Below are positions 16,143 to 24,854 of a stretch of DNA of 52,333 bases, piece by piece. Position 1 is the first letter of the stretch. Every line of letters starts with the position of its first letter. The position numbers and the translations under genes are program-made. The notes below the pieces were generated by a model. That model did no database searches and had not been told where the DNA came from. It saw only the letters and a program-made list of their open reading frames with translations. The stretch is from Rhizobium freirei PRF 81 (lineage in GTDB: Bacteria; Pseudomonadota; Alphaproteobacteria; Rhizobiales; Rhizobiaceae), in NCBI RefSeq assembly GCF_000359745.1, contig NZ_AQHN01000085.1:1-52333 (forward strand), read 5' to 3'.

Positions 16143-18803
16143 TCAGCGATCCAGAATATCCGCCTCGGTGGGAACGAGAATTTCACGCTTGCCGGCATGG
16201 TTGGCCGGGCCGATCACGCCCTCCTGCTCCATGCGCTCTATCAGCGACGCGGCGCGATTGTAGCCGATGCCAAGGCGGCGCTGAATGTAGGAGGTAGAAG
16301 CCTTGCCGTCGCGCAGAACGATTGCAACCGCCTGGTCGTAGGGATCTTCCGAATCGGCAAGATTGGAAGTGCCCGCCGGGCCATGGCCATCTTCATCCTC
16401 GCCGTCATCTTCGGTGATCGCATCGAGATATTGCGGCGCGCCCTGCGTCTTCAGATAGGCGACGATATCCTCCACCTCGCCATCGGAGACGAAGGGGCCG
16501 TGCACGCGCTGAATGCGCCCGCCGCCGGCCATGTAGAGCATGTCGCCCATGCCAAGGAGCTGTTCCGCGCCCTGTTCGCCGAGGATGGTGCGGCTGTCGA
16601 TCTTCGACGTTACCTGGAAGGAGATGCGCGTCGGGAAGTTCGCTTTGATCGTGCCGGTGATGACGTCGACCGACGGACGCTGCGTTGCCATGATGACATG
16701 GATGCCGGCGGCACGCGCCATCTGCGCCAGACGCTGTACCGCACCTTCGATATCCTTGCCAGCGACCATCATCAGGTCGGCCATTTCGTCGATGATAACG
16801 ACGATATAGGGCATCGGCTTCAGATCGAATTCTTCCGTCTCGTAGATCGCCTCGCCGGTATGGCGGTCGAAACCGGTCTGCACCGTCCGGCTGATGGCTT
16901 CGCCCTTGGCGACTGCCTGCTCGACGCGCGTATTGAAACCGTCGATGTTGCGCACGCCGATCTTCGACATCTTCTTGTAGCGCTCTTCCATCTCGCGGAC
17001 GGTCCATTTGAGCGCGACGACGGCCTTCTTGGGATCGGTGACGACGGGCGACAGCAGGTGCGGAATGCCGTCATAGACGGAGAGTTCCAGCATCTTCGGA
17101 TCGATCATGATCAGGCGGCACTGTTCCGGCGTCATCCGATAGAGCAACGACAGAATCATCGTGTTGATGGCGACGGATTTGCCCGAGCCGGTGGTGCCGG
17201 CGACGAGCAGATGCGGCATCTTGGCGAGATCGGCGATGACGGGCTCGCCGCCGATCGTCTTGCCGAGCGACATCGCGAGCTTGGCCTTGGACGTCTCGAA
17301 GTCGCGGCTGGCAATGAGTTCGCGCAGATAGACCGTTTCGCGCGTCGAATTCGGCAGTTCGATACCGATGGCGTTGCGGCCGGGAACAACCGCGACACGC
17401 GCGGCGATGGCGCTCATCGAGCGGGCGATATCGTCGGCAAGGCCGATGACGCGGGAAGACTTGATGCCGGGCGCCGGCTCCAGCTCGTAGAGCGTGACCA
17501 CCGGACCGGGACGGACATGGATAATCTCGCCCTTGACGCCGAAATCCTCCAGCACGCCTTCAAGCATGCGGGCATTCTGCTCGAGCGCATCGGCAGAAAG
17601 CGTCGCATCCCGGGTAACGGCCTTCGGCTCGGCAAGCAGATGCACGGCGGGAAGCTGGAAGCCATAGGGGCGGATGAAGGACGTCTGCGCCTCGCGCTCC
17701 GCCCGCGCACCCGGTTTCGGGCGGGCTGCAGCAGGAATCACGCGCTGACCGGCCGCAGCCTTCGGCGAGGCTGGACGCAACGGCCATTCGTCGTCTTCAT
17801 CGTCGGGCAGAATGCCGGCCGGACGCGGCGGGTCGCGGTCGTAGGACGAATCCTCGTCCTCATCCTCGTCGTCGCCGAGACTGATCGATGGGGCAGACAC
17901 GACGCGACGCGCAGCCGAGCCTTCGAGCGACGGCTCGACACGCGCCATCGGCACCTTGGCGCGCGCGGGCTCGTTCAGCGTACCGAATTCGTCATCATTG
18001 AAATCGTAAGGAGCATCGAAGGCATGGTCGCGGCGCTTGCGCGGGCCCATGCCGAACAGGCGGCGAAGGCGAGCCTGGGTGTTGTACCAGGCATGCATGA
18101 CCGCACCGAAGGCCATGAAGTTGCTCAGGAAACTGCCGCGGTCGTCATCCTCGTCCTCATCACCGACACGGCGCGCACGGCTGCGCGTTTCCTCGTAATC
18201 GTCTTCATCCTCCTCATCCTCAACGGGGCCTTCCCCGATCACGCCTGCGCCAAAGAGCATGAGCCAGCCCGCGGGAACGGCGAGGACGCAGCCGATCACA
18301 ATGGCGACAACGCCGCTCGGATAAGTGCCTATGAAAAGGGCGGGAAAGCGCAGCAGGATGTCACCGATCACGCCGCCGATACCGTTCGGGATCGGCCAGG
18401 TGGGCGGCGCGGGGAAGCAGGCCATGGAACCGGCCGCGACGATGCAGCCACCGAGCCACGCGCCAAGGCGCGACGGCACGCGATTGAGCTTGCGGTTGGA
18501 AATCATCGCGAAAGCCCAGGCGGCAACGGGCAGCATCGCAACAAGGGAGGCAAGGCCAAGGGCCTGCATCAGGATATCGGCGAATGCGGCGCCTGGAAAA
18601 CCGAGCAGGTTGGTCGGAGCATTGGCCGTGGCGTAGGAATAGCTGGGATCCATGACGTTCCAGGTCGCCAGCGCAGCGACCGCCAGCGCCAACAGAAACA
18701 GCAGCGCAAAGCCCGCCAGACCCCTGATCTGACGCCAAACGACACTCGATAGCGACAAGCGGTCGGGGCGACCGCTCAACGCCGCCGAATTGCTTCTGCC
18801 CAT
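16143..18803 (-). CDS. ftsK: DNA translocase FtsK
   Basis: An 886-residue septal DNA pump that aligns chromosome dimers for resolution during division. The N-terminal domain (about 25-200) has four to five membrane segments. A linker rich in Asp/Glu follows. The motor carries Walker A (LVAGTTGSGKSVAIN, near 535) and Walker B (VVIIDEMADLM, near 665), then ATQRPSVDVITGTIKANFP. The C-terminal gamma winged helix (DGKASTSYIQRRLGIGYNRA) recognises KOPS sites. The ATG at 18803 gives a full-length protein. A CtrA-like site lies about 90-105 bp upstream. Confidence 0.97.
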   Translation of the reverse strand: MGRSNSAALSGRPDRLSLSSVVWRQIRGLAGFALLFLLALAVAALATWNVMDPSYSYATANAPTNLLGFPGAAFADILMQALGLASLVAMLPVAAWAFAMISNRKLNRVPSRLGAWLGGCIVAAGSMACFPAPPTWPIPNGIGGVIGDILLRFPALFIGTYPSGVVAIVIGCVLAVPAGWLMLFGAGVIGEGPVEDEEDEDDYEETRSRARRVGDEDEDDDRGSFLSNFMAFGAVMHAWYNTQARLRRLFGMGPRKRRDHAFDAPYDFNDDEFGTLNEPARAKVPMARVEPSLEGSAARRVVSAPSISLGDDEDEDEDSSYDRDPPRPAGILPDDEDDEWPLRPASPKAAAGQRVIPAAARPKPGARAEREAQTSFIRPYGFQLPAVHLLAEPKAVTRDATLSADALEQNARMLEGVLEDFGVKGEIIHVRPGPVVTLYELEPAPGIKSSRVIGLADDIARSMSAIAARVAVVPGRNAIGIELPNSTRETVYLRELIASRDFETSKAKLAMSLGKTIGGEPVIADLAKMPHLLVAGTTGSGKSVAINTMILSLLYRMTPEQCRLIMIDPKMLELSVYDGIPHLLSPVVTDPKKAVVALKWTVREMEERYKKMSKIGVRNIDGFNTRVEQAVAKGEAISRTVQTGFDRHTGEAIYETEEFDLKPMPYIVVIIDEMADLMMVAGKDIEGAVQRLAQMARAAGIHVIMATQRPSVDVITGTIKANFPTRISFQVTSKIDSRTILGEQGAEQLLGMGDMLYMAGGGRIQRVHGPFVSDGEVEDIVAYLKTQGAPQYLDAITEDDGEDEDGHGPAGTSNLADSEDPYDQAVAIVLRDGKASTSYIQRRLGIGYNRAASLIERMEQEGVIGPANHAGKREILVPTEADILDR

Positions 18804-18892
18804 GGTATTCAGCCCCGTTCCTTATCGAAAGCGCAGGCGAATCGGTCGATGCCCACTCGCCGGCAGGTTAGCTCTACCTAATCAGAGGAGGG

Positions 18893-18907
18893 TTAATGGC
18901 ATGTTAA
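18893..18907. promoter_or_regulatory. CtrA-type binding motif upstream of ftsK
   Basis: TTAA-N7-TTAA (18893-18896 and 18904-18907), embedded in GGTTAATGGCATGTTAACC, matches the alphaproteobacterial CtrA consensus on both strands. It lies 90 bp upstream of the ftsK start codon in the ftsK promoter region. Confidence 0.6.
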
Positions 18908-18965
18908 CCATGCGCGCCAGCCTGGCGAATCGCCGGCCTTGGCGCGCAAATGGCGCTGCACATAC

Positions 18966-19068
18966 AAAAAGGGCCCGAACCGGGGTTCGGGCCAAAAGCA
19001 ACCCGTTTGCGATGAAACAGGCTGCGACGGGATGTTCAGCGATGCCGGGTACTTTGCCCCGGCATCGC
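18966..19068 (-). terminator. Terminator of the glnK-amtB operon, with a second 3' hairpin
   Basis: On the minus strand, 9-bp arms GGCCCGAAC / GTTCGGGCC (18972-18993, 4-nt loop) are followed by a T run (18966-18970 complement). A second hairpin, GCGATGCCGGG / CCCGGCATCGC (19039-19049, 19058-19068), lies between it and the amtB stop and may protect the mRNA end. Confidence 0.88.
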
Positions 19069-19077
19069 AAGCTCGGA

Positions 19078-20448
19078 TCAGGAATTGTGGTAGGCGGCTT
19101 CGCCGTGCGAGGCGAGGTCGAGGCCTTCGCGCTCGGCTTCCGGAGCGACACGCAGGCCGATGATGACATCGACGACCTTGTAGAGGATCGCCGAGCCGAT
19201 GCCGCACCACAGGATGGTGGTGATGACGGCGGTCAGCTGCACCGTGACCTGGCTGCCCATGGTGACGCCATCGGCGTAGCCGACGCCGCCGAGCGAGGCG
19301 CTGGCGAAGATGCCGGTTGCGATGGCTCCGAAGATACCGCCGATGCAGTGTACGCCGAAGACGTCGGCCGTATCGTCATAGCCGAACTTGTTCTTCACGA
19401 CAGAGACGAAGAAGTAGCACAGCGGCGAGACGATGAGGCCCATGATGATCGCGCCCATCGGACCGGCGATACCGGCAGCCGGCGTGATGGCGACGAGACC
19501 GGCAACCATGCCCGAAGCGCCGCCGAGCATGGAGGCCTTGCCGCGGGTGAAGGTTTCGACCAGCGACCAGGAGATGATGGCGGCTGCGGTTGCGATGAAG
19601 GTGTTTACGGTGGCGAGCATCGCACCGCCGGAAGCCTCAAGGTTCGAGCCGGCATTGAAGCCGAACCAGCCGACCCAGAGCATGGAGGCGCCGACCATGG
19701 TCAGTGTCATGGAATGCGGGGCCATCATGTCCTTGCCGAAGCCGACGCGCTTGCCGACGAGCAGGGCGCCGACGATGCCGGCAATACCGGCATTGATGTG
19801 AACGACGGTGCCGCCTGCGAAGTCGAGGGCGCCCATCTTGAACAGCATGCCGTTGGAATCCCAGACCATATGGGCGATCGGGAAGTAGACGAAGGTCGCC
19901 CACAGCGCGCAGAAGAGCACGGCTGCGCCGAATTTGATGCGTTCGGCAAAAGCGCCGATGATCAGGGCCGGCGTAATGGCGGCGAAAGTCATCTGGAACA
20001 GCATGAAGATGAATTCAGGAATGACGACGCCCTTGGAGAAAGTCGGCGCCGTGGTCGAGGTCGAGACGCTCGAGAGGAACATCTTCGCCGTGCCGCCCCA
20101 ATAGGGGCTGGTGCCGCCGCCGAAGGCGAAGGAATAGCCATAGATGACCCAGAGGAGCATCACGACCGCGCCGATCATGGTGCACTGCATCAGGACGGAA
20201 AGCATGTTCTTCGAGCGCACGAGGCCGCCATAGAACAGCGCAAGACCCGGCACGAGCATGAACAGCACGAGGATGGTGGAGATGAACATGAAGGCGGTGT
20301 CGCCCTTGTCCGGCACCGGCGCTGCAGCAGTGGCGGCGGCGGCCGCCGCCGGAGCGGCTTCCTGTGCGAAGGCGATAGCCGGCGCAAGCAGGGCCGCAGA
20401 AAGCATACCCACCCGTGTCAGGGCGGAGGAAAGCTTGGAAATTGACAT
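19078..20448 (-). CDS. amtB: Ammonium transporter AmtB
   Basis: A 456-residue inner-membrane ammonium channel. A cleavable signal peptide (ending AIAFAQ) precedes an Ala-rich linker and 11 hydrophobic segments. Family hallmarks are FYGGLVRSKN, DFAGGTVVHINAGIAGIVGA (conserved Asp), the pore His pair in PHSMTLTMVGASMLWVGWFG and FGVHCIGGIFGA, and GYDDTADVFG. The 27-bp gap after glnK and lack of a terminator between them indicate the standard glnK-amtB operon, in which GlnK plugs the channel when nitrogen is replete. Confidence 0.97.
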   Translation of the reverse strand: MSISKLSSALTRVGMLSAALLAPAIAFAQEAAPAAAAAATAAAPVPDKGDTAFMFISTILVLFMLVPGLALFYGGLVRSKNMLSVLMQCTMIGAVVMLLWVIYGYSFAFGGGTSPYWGGTAKMFLSSVSTSTTAPTFSKGVVIPEFIFMLFQMTFAAITPALIIGAFAERIKFGAAVLFCALWATFVYFPIAHMVWDSNGMLFKMGALDFAGGTVVHINAGIAGIVGALLVGKRVGFGKDMMAPHSMTLTMVGASMLWVGWFGFNAGSNLEASGGAMLATVNTFIATAAAIISWSLVETFTRGKASMLGGASGMVAGLVAITPAAGIAGPMGAIIMGLIVSPLCYFFVSVVKNKFGYDDTADVFGVHCIGGIFGAIATGIFASASLGGVGYADGVTMGSQVTVQLTAVITTILWCGIGSAILYKVVDVIIGLRVAPEAEREGLDLASHGEAAYHNS

Positions 20449-20475
20449 GCAAATAACTCCCTGATCAGCCGTGTC

Positions 20476-20814
20476 TTACAGAGCTTCAGAATCGGTTTCG
20501 CCGGTACGGATGCGCACGGCATGGTCAATCGAATAGACAAAGATCTTGCCGTCGCCGATCTGGCCGGTCTTGGCGGCCGATGCGATGGCCTCGACGGCCT
20601 TGTCGACGATCTCGGTTGCGACCGCGACCTCGATCTTCAGCTTCGGCAGGAAGCTGACGGCATACTCGGTGCCGCGATAGATCTCGGTGTGCCCCTTTTG
20701 GCGCCCGTAGCCTTTCACTTCGGTCACAGTCAGGCCCTGAATACCGACAGCAGTGAGTGCCTCGCGGACCTCATCGAGCTTGAACGGCTTGATAATGGCC
20801 ATCACAATTTTCAT
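20476..20814 (-). CDS. glnK: Nitrogen regulatory PII protein GlnK
   Basis: A 112-residue trimeric PII signal protein. The start MKIVMAIIKPFKLDEVREAL is canonical. The T-loop reads GYGRQKGHTEIYRGTEY with the uridylylated Tyr51. The B/C-loop segment TGQIGDGKIFVYSIDHAVRIRTGE binds ATP/2-oxoglutarate. The start at 20814 was chosen from family length; the open frame continues upstream over the promoter. First gene of the glnK-amtB operon, behind a sigma-54 promoter. Confidence 0.97.
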   Translation of the reverse strand: MKIVMAIIKPFKLDEVREALTAVGIQGLTVTEVKGYGRQKGHTEIYRGTEYAVSFLPKLKIEVAVATEIVDKAVEAIASAAKTGQIGDGKIFVYSIDHAVRIRTGETDSEAL

Positions 20815-20900
20815 CTGGTTTCCCATCCTTTGTTTAGCCTCGGCATGGAGCCGACTCTCCTTGCCGCCGACGAATGTTTCAGCAGCGACTGGGCATACAC

Positions 20901-20917
20901 ATTCAAAGGACGTGCCA
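20901..20917 (-). promoter_or_regulatory. Sigma-54 promoter of glnK-amtB
   Basis: On the minus strand TGGCACGTCCTTTGAAT matches the -24/-12 consensus TGGCACG-N4-TTGCA with exact spacing; only the -12 C is A. It lies about 87 bp before the glnK start. Confidence 0.85.
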
Positions 20918-21001
20918 GATTCGTGACACATTTATAACGCGTTGAAATATAAAAGATTTATTGACAATACCCAATAAAGCGGCATTTCTCGCCGCGAGAA
21001 T

Positions 21002-21018
21002 GGCACAAAAAAAGTGCA
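21002..21018 (-). promoter_or_regulatory. NtrC-type enhancer site of glnK-amtB
   Basis: TGCAC-N7-GTGCC on the minus strand differs at one base from the NtrC dyad TGCAC-N7-GTGCA. Its centre is about 118 bp upstream of the start site predicted from the sigma-54 promoter, a usual enhancer distance. Confidence 0.7.
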
Positions 21019-21040
21019 AATTTATAATTTTGCCATTTAT

Positions 21041-21925
21041 TTAATCATTTGCCTTTTTACGAATCAGGCCCTCCTGCGCCACTGACGCAATCAGGACACC
21101 GGATCTCGTAAACAGGCTGCCGCGCGTAAAGCCGCGCGCGCCGGAAGCGCTGGGGCTTTCCTGGCTATAGAGCAGCCAGTCATCGAGCCGGAATGGGCGA
21201 TGAAACCACATGGCGTGGTCGAGGCTCGCCACCTGGATGCGCGGATCGAGGACCGACGTACCGTGGGCGTTCAGGGCAACGTCCAACAGGGTCATATCTG
21301 AGAGATAGGCGAGCACGGCATTTTGATAGAGCCGGTCATCCGGCATGGGGCCGGTGAGCCGAATCCAGATATTCTGCAGCCTGCTCGGCTGAGAGCGGGA
21401 AAAGTAGCTGTCGATAGAGACCGGCCGGATTTCGATCGCTCGCCTGCCCGCCCAGTAGCGGCGCACATTCTCGGGCGCGTGCACGAGATAGCGTGCCTTG
21501 ATCTGCTCCTCATCCATCAGCTCCTCAGGCATCGGCACCTGCGGCATCTCCTCCTGATGCTCGAAGCCGGGCTCGTCGATCTGGAACGAGGCCGTCAGCG
21601 CAAAAATCGCCTTGCCGTGCTGGATTGCCAGCACGCGCCGCGTGTTGAAGCTGGATCCATCGCGAAGCCGATCCACCTGATAGAGGATCGGAACGGAGGG
21701 ATCGCCCGGCAGCATGAAATAGGCATGCAGCGAATGCACGAAGCGATCGCCCTCGACCGTGCGCTGCGCCGCCATCAGCGCCTGGCCGATGACCTGCCCG
21801 CCGAACACACGCTGCCAGCCCACCTGCGGGCTGTTGCCGCGAAACAGGTTCATCTCGATCGTTTCCAGATCAAGCGTCGCCAGCACGGTTTCCATGGGGG
21901 TGGGCTTTTCCGTCTCTCGCGACAT
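21041..21925 (-). CDS. tesB: Acyl-CoA thioesterase II
   Basis: A 294-residue double-hotdog enzyme hydrolysing acyl-CoA to free fatty acid and CoA. Family motifs are FRGNSPQVGWQRVFGGQVIGQ, HSLHAYFMLPGD, RRVLAIQHGKAIFALTASFQ, and the catalytic region AYLSDMTLLDVALN with SLDHAMWFHRPFRLDDWLLY. I chose the ATG at 21925 (MSRETEK), 10 nt after GGAG; a shorter start 30 bp further is possible. Divergent from the FAD hydroxylase, with about 83 bp between starts. Confidence 0.94.
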   Translation of the reverse strand: MSRETEKPTPMETVLATLDLETIEMNLFRGNSPQVGWQRVFGGQVIGQALMAAQRTVEGDRFVHSLHAYFMLPGDPSVPILYQVDRLRDGSSFNTRRVLAIQHGKAIFALTASFQIDEPGFEHQEEMPQVPMPEELMDEEQIKARYLVHAPENVRRYWAGRRAIEIRPVSIDSYFSRSQPSRLQNIWIRLTGPMPDDRLYQNAVLAYLSDMTLLDVALNAHGTSVLDPRIQVASLDHAMWFHRPFRLDDWLLYSQESPSASGARGFTRGSLFTRSGVLIASVAQEGLIRKKAND

Positions 21926-22008
21926 TTTGCTTGAACTCCGATGGTAGGAACCGTGAACAGGATGTTCTATATAAAGCAGGAAGTAACAGTAAGACACAGG
22001 GAAGCGCT

Positions 22009-23223
22009 ATGTTGGACATGCTGGTAGTGGGTGGCGGATATGTGGGCCTTGCCGCCGCGGTCGCCGTCAAGCAAGCGGCTCCCCATCTCGACGTCATGGT
22101 CGTGGAGGCGGCTCCCGAAAGCGCCTGGAAGAAGGATATGCGGGCATCGGCGGTCATCGCCGCAGCTTCCAAGATGCTGGATGTGCTTGATGTCTGGGAC
22201 GAGATCGCGCCGGAGGCCGAGCCGATCACCCGCATGATCGTCACCGATTCGCGCACCAGCGATCCCGTGCGCCCGGTCTTCCTCACCTTTGACGGCGAGG
22301 TGGCCGAGGGCCAGCCTTTTGCCCATATGGTGCCGAATCTTGCCATGGTCGGCGCGTTGCGCGGCGCCTGCGAGCGCCTGGGCGTCACCATCCGCCACGG
22401 CCTCAGCGCCACCGGCTTCGTGACCGACGATGCCAAGACCACACTGACGCTTTCGGACGGCAGCACGCTGGAAGCGCGGCTGCTGGTCGCTTGCGACGGC
22501 GTGCGTTCGAAGCTGCGCGACATGGCCGGCATCAAGACCGTCAACTGGGACTACGGCCAGTCCGGCATCGTCGTCACCGTCGAGCATGAGCGGCCGCATG
22601 GCGGCTGCGCCGAAGAACATTTCCTGCCCTCCGGCCCCTTCGCCATCTTGCCGCTGAAGAACAACCGCTCTTCGCTGGTCTGGACGGAGCGCACATTCGA
22701 CGCCGAGCGACTGGTCGCCTCGGACGACCTCGTCTTTGAGGAAGAACTGGAGCGCCGTTTCGGCCACAAGCTCGGCACTTTGCACGCCGTCGGCGAGCGG
22801 CGCGCCTTCCCGCTCGGCCTCACGCTCGCCCGCGCCTTCGTCGCGCCGCGTTTTGCGCTGGCAGGCGATGCCGCACACGGCATCCACCCCATCTCCGGCC
22901 AGGGCCTCAATCTCGGCTTCAAGGATGTGGCGGCGCTCGCCGAAACCATCGTGGAAGCCGATCGCCTCGGCCTCGACATCGGCTCGATCAATATCCTCGA
23001 GCGCTACCAGACCTGGCGGCGTTTCGATACCTTCCGCATGGGGGTGACGACCGACGTGCTGAACCGGCTGTTCTCCAACGATATCTCGCCCTTGCGCATC
23101 GCCCGCGATTTCGGCCTCGGCATCGTCGACCGCCTGCCGAGCCTCAAATCCTTCTTCATCGGCCAGGCCGCGGGTACGACCGCTCGGGATAATCCGCGGC
23201 TCCTCGCGGGTGAGGCGATTTGA
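22009..23223 (+). CDS. UbiH/Coq6-family FAD-dependent hydroxylase
   Basis: A 404-residue flavoprotein monooxygenase of the ubiquinone-ring hydroxylase family. The Rossmann motif VVGGGYVGLAAAVAVKQ is at the N-terminus, the DG motif is LLVACDGVRSKLRDMAG, and the second FAD motif is ALAGDAAHGIHPISGQGLNL, which is diagnostic. The start at 22009 follows AGGGAAG; the longer in-frame extension has no support. Which ring position it hydroxylates (UbiH, UbiF or UbiL role) cannot be told from sequence. Confidence 0.92.
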   Translation: MLDMLVVGGGYVGLAAAVAVKQAAPHLDVMVVEAAPESAWKKDMRASAVIAAASKMLDVLDVWDEIAPEAEPITRMIVTDSRTSDPVRPVFLTFDGEVAEGQPFAHMVPNLAMVGALRGACERLGVTIRHGLSATGFVTDDAKTTLTLSDGSTLEARLLVACDGVRSKLRDMAGIKTVNWDYGQSGIVVTVEHERPHGGCAEEHFLPSGPFAILPLKNNRSSLVWTERTFDAERLVASDDLVFEEELERRFGHKLGTLHAVGERRAFPLGLTLARAFVAPRFALAGDAAHGIHPISGQGLNLGFKDVAALAETIVEADRLGLDIGSINILERYQTWRRFDTFRMGVTTDVLNRLFSNDISPLRIARDFGLGIVDRLPSLKSFFIGQAAGTTARDNPRLLAGEAI

Positions 23224-23271
23224 ACGGACGGCAGCGGGAGCGAGTGTACCTGACCTCGGGCTCAGGTTCAG

Positions 23272-24051
23272 TCAGGCCGATTGCCTGAAATATCGCGCCG
23301 GCGTTGTACCGAAATGTGCGCGGAACAATTCGATAAAGGCGCTGACCGTTTCGTAACCAAGGTCGAAGGCGACCGTGGTTACGGAATTGCCGGCGGCCAA
23401 CATTTCCAGAGATCGCAGCAGCAGGGCGCGCTGGCGCCAGGTGCTGAATGTAAGGCCCGTCTCCAGCACGAACCGCCGGCTCAGCGTACGCGGCGCGATG
23501 CCTGCCCAGGCAGCCCAATCTTCCATGCGCTGCCGCTCGGCCGGATCATCCGCGATAGCGCGCGCAATTCTTTGCAGCCGAGGATCGGCAGGCATCGGCA
23601 GATCAAGGGCTTCCCCCGGTATCGCAGCGATTTCGTCCAGAATGACGCCCGCGATCCGTTCCTGCGCTTGGGATAGCGGCCCCTCCCGCCAACTCGCAGC
23701 TCGAGCCACCGCCTCATCCAGCAGACCTGAAAGGCGGATCACGCGCGGGGTCTTCGGCAGGGCAGCGCAGGCGGTCTCGGCCACATAGACGCTCCAGCCG
23801 TGGAAAGCGCCGTGTGATGTGAAATCGTGCTCGATATGCGGCGGAAGCCATACTGCGTTGATGGGCGGGATGAGCCAGCGACCGTGATCCGTGCCGATCG
23901 TGACCAAGCCCTGCATGGTACCGAGCAATTGGCCTCGCGCATGGCTATGTCGCTCCGTGCGCCGCATTTCAGCCTGCCGGCGGCGGCTGGCCAGGATTAC
24001 CGGTTCTGCCGCCGAATCGAGGCGGAGAGGATCGACAAGGAAATCATGCAT
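23272..24051 (-). CDS. AraC-family regulator
   Basis: A 259-residue regulator with an N-terminal cupin sensor (RHSHARGQLLGTMQGLVTI, then WLIPPINAVWLPPHIEHDF) and two C-terminal helix-turn-helix units (EDWAAWAGIAPRTLSRRFVL and VTTVAFDLGYETVSAFIELF, ending RAHFGTTPARYF). It is divergent from the SnoaL-like gene at 24154, which is its likely target. It has no close partner on its own strand. Confidence 0.93.
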   Translation of the reverse strand: MHDFLVDPLRLDSAAEPVILASRRRQAEMRRTERHSHARGQLLGTMQGLVTIGTDHGRWLIPPINAVWLPPHIEHDFTSHGAFHGWSVYVAETACAALPKTPRVIRLSGLLDEAVARAASWREGPLSQAQERIAGVILDEIAAIPGEALDLPMPADPRLQRIARAIADDPAERQRMEDWAAWAGIAPRTLSRRFVLETGLTFSTWRQRALLLRSLEMLAAGNSVTTVAFDLGYETVSAFIELFRAHFGTTPARYFRQSA

Positions 24052-24153
24052 GGCCTCAAAGCCCTATTGAATGGCATGGATACGTTAGCAAGGCAAAGAC
24101 GGGCGAGCTAGGTGAAAGGTGTTCCCAACCTGAGAAACACGACGGAGATACCG

Positions 24154-24573
24154 ATGGCGACCGAAACTGCCATGACACAGGGCGAAGTTCATGAACTGCT
24201 CGACCGCATGTTTGCCGCATTCACCGATCCGGCCACCAAGCCGGAGCAATTCGCCGAGCTGCTGACACCCGACTACATCCAGCGTGTCGACGGAAAGCAG
24301 CTCGATTACGAGGGCTTCCTCCGCCACAGCCAAGCGCTTCAGGCCGGTCTTGCCTCAAGTAGCGTCAGCTTCGAGCATGTGGTGACCGACGGCGTTTCCG
24401 CGGCAACGGTTCATGTCGCCGAAGCCGTGAAGATCACCGGCGAGCGTATTCGTCTCAAGGTGATCGCCTACTATCAGTTCCGCGGAAATCGCATCAGCCT
24501 GGTGGACGAACTGACCCACCTGATCGAGGGGGCGGCGCATGACCGGGATCTGGGTTCGCGAATGCCGGATTGA
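24154..24573 (+). CDS. SnoaL-like (NTF2-fold) protein
   Basis: A 139-residue protein with the cone-shaped NTF2/SnoaL fold: EVHELLDRMFAAFTDPATKP, AELLTPDYIQRVDGKQLDYE, and a beta-sheet half ending IRLKVIAYYQFRGNRISLVDE. The start at 24154 was preferred over an upstream GTG because CGGAGA lies 6 nt before it. Such proteins may isomerise, hydrolyse or only bind small molecules. Divergent from the AraC gene, about 100 bp away. Confidence 0.75.
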   Translation: MATETAMTQGEVHELLDRMFAAFTDPATKPEQFAELLTPDYIQRVDGKQLDYEGFLRHSQALQAGLASSSVSFEHVVTDGVSAATVHVAEAVKITGERIRLKVIAYYQFRGNRISLVDELTHLIEGAAHDRDLGSRMPD

Positions 24574-24655
24574 AGCGCTTGGCCGGGCGAAATCACGGCG
24601 GCGCCGCGCTCAAGAGACTCGATAGCCTTCAATGCCCGGATCCTGAAAAAGAGTC

Positions 24656-24844
24656 TCAGTCTTCGATGCGGCGCGCTTCCGAAATCAGCATGATCGGGAT
24701 GCCGTCGCGGATCGGATAGGCAAGGCGGGCCTTTTCCGAAATCAGCTCGTTCTTTTCCCGATCGTAGCTCAGCCGCCCTTTGGTGAGCGGGCAGACGAGC
24801 AGATCGAGCAGTTTCGGATCCACTTTGCTGACCGTGACATCCAT
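24656..24844 (-). CDS. Trm112-like (UPF0434/YcaR) small protein lacking the zinc cysteines
   Basis: A 62-residue protein matching the Trm112/YcaR family: LLDLLVCPLTKGRLSYDREK, ELISEKARLAYPIRDGIPIM. The fold normally binds zinc through four Cys, but only the first remains here (LVCPL), as in alphaproteobacterial relatives. Eukaryotic Trm112 activates methyltransferases; the bacterial role is unknown. The ATG at 24844 follows GGAG, unlike the upstream TTG. It starts 10 bp after the LON-domain gene and so belongs to its operon. Confidence 0.9.
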   Translation of the reverse strand: MDVTVSKVDPKLLDLLVCPLTKGRLSYDREKNELISEKARLAYPIRDGIPIMLISEARRIED

Positions 24845-24854
24845 GGGCAAACTC

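Noticed and set aside
15843..18752. A 969-codon open frame on the plus strand opposite ftsK
   Set aside because: It is antisense to a certain FtsK with intact Walker motifs; its composition (Arg/Asp/Gly/His-rich, no family motifs) is that of a GC-rich shadow frame.
18790..20445. A 551-codon open frame on the plus strand opposite amtB
   Set aside because: AmtB on the minus strand has full family motifs and an operon partner; the antisense product is low-complexity and acidic/His-rich.
21001..21018. A plus-strand sigma-54 promoter (TGGCAC ... GTGCA)
   Set aside because: The GG-to-GC spacing is 2 bp too long and no plus-strand gene follows; the same bases fit an NtrC-type dyad for glnK on the other strand.
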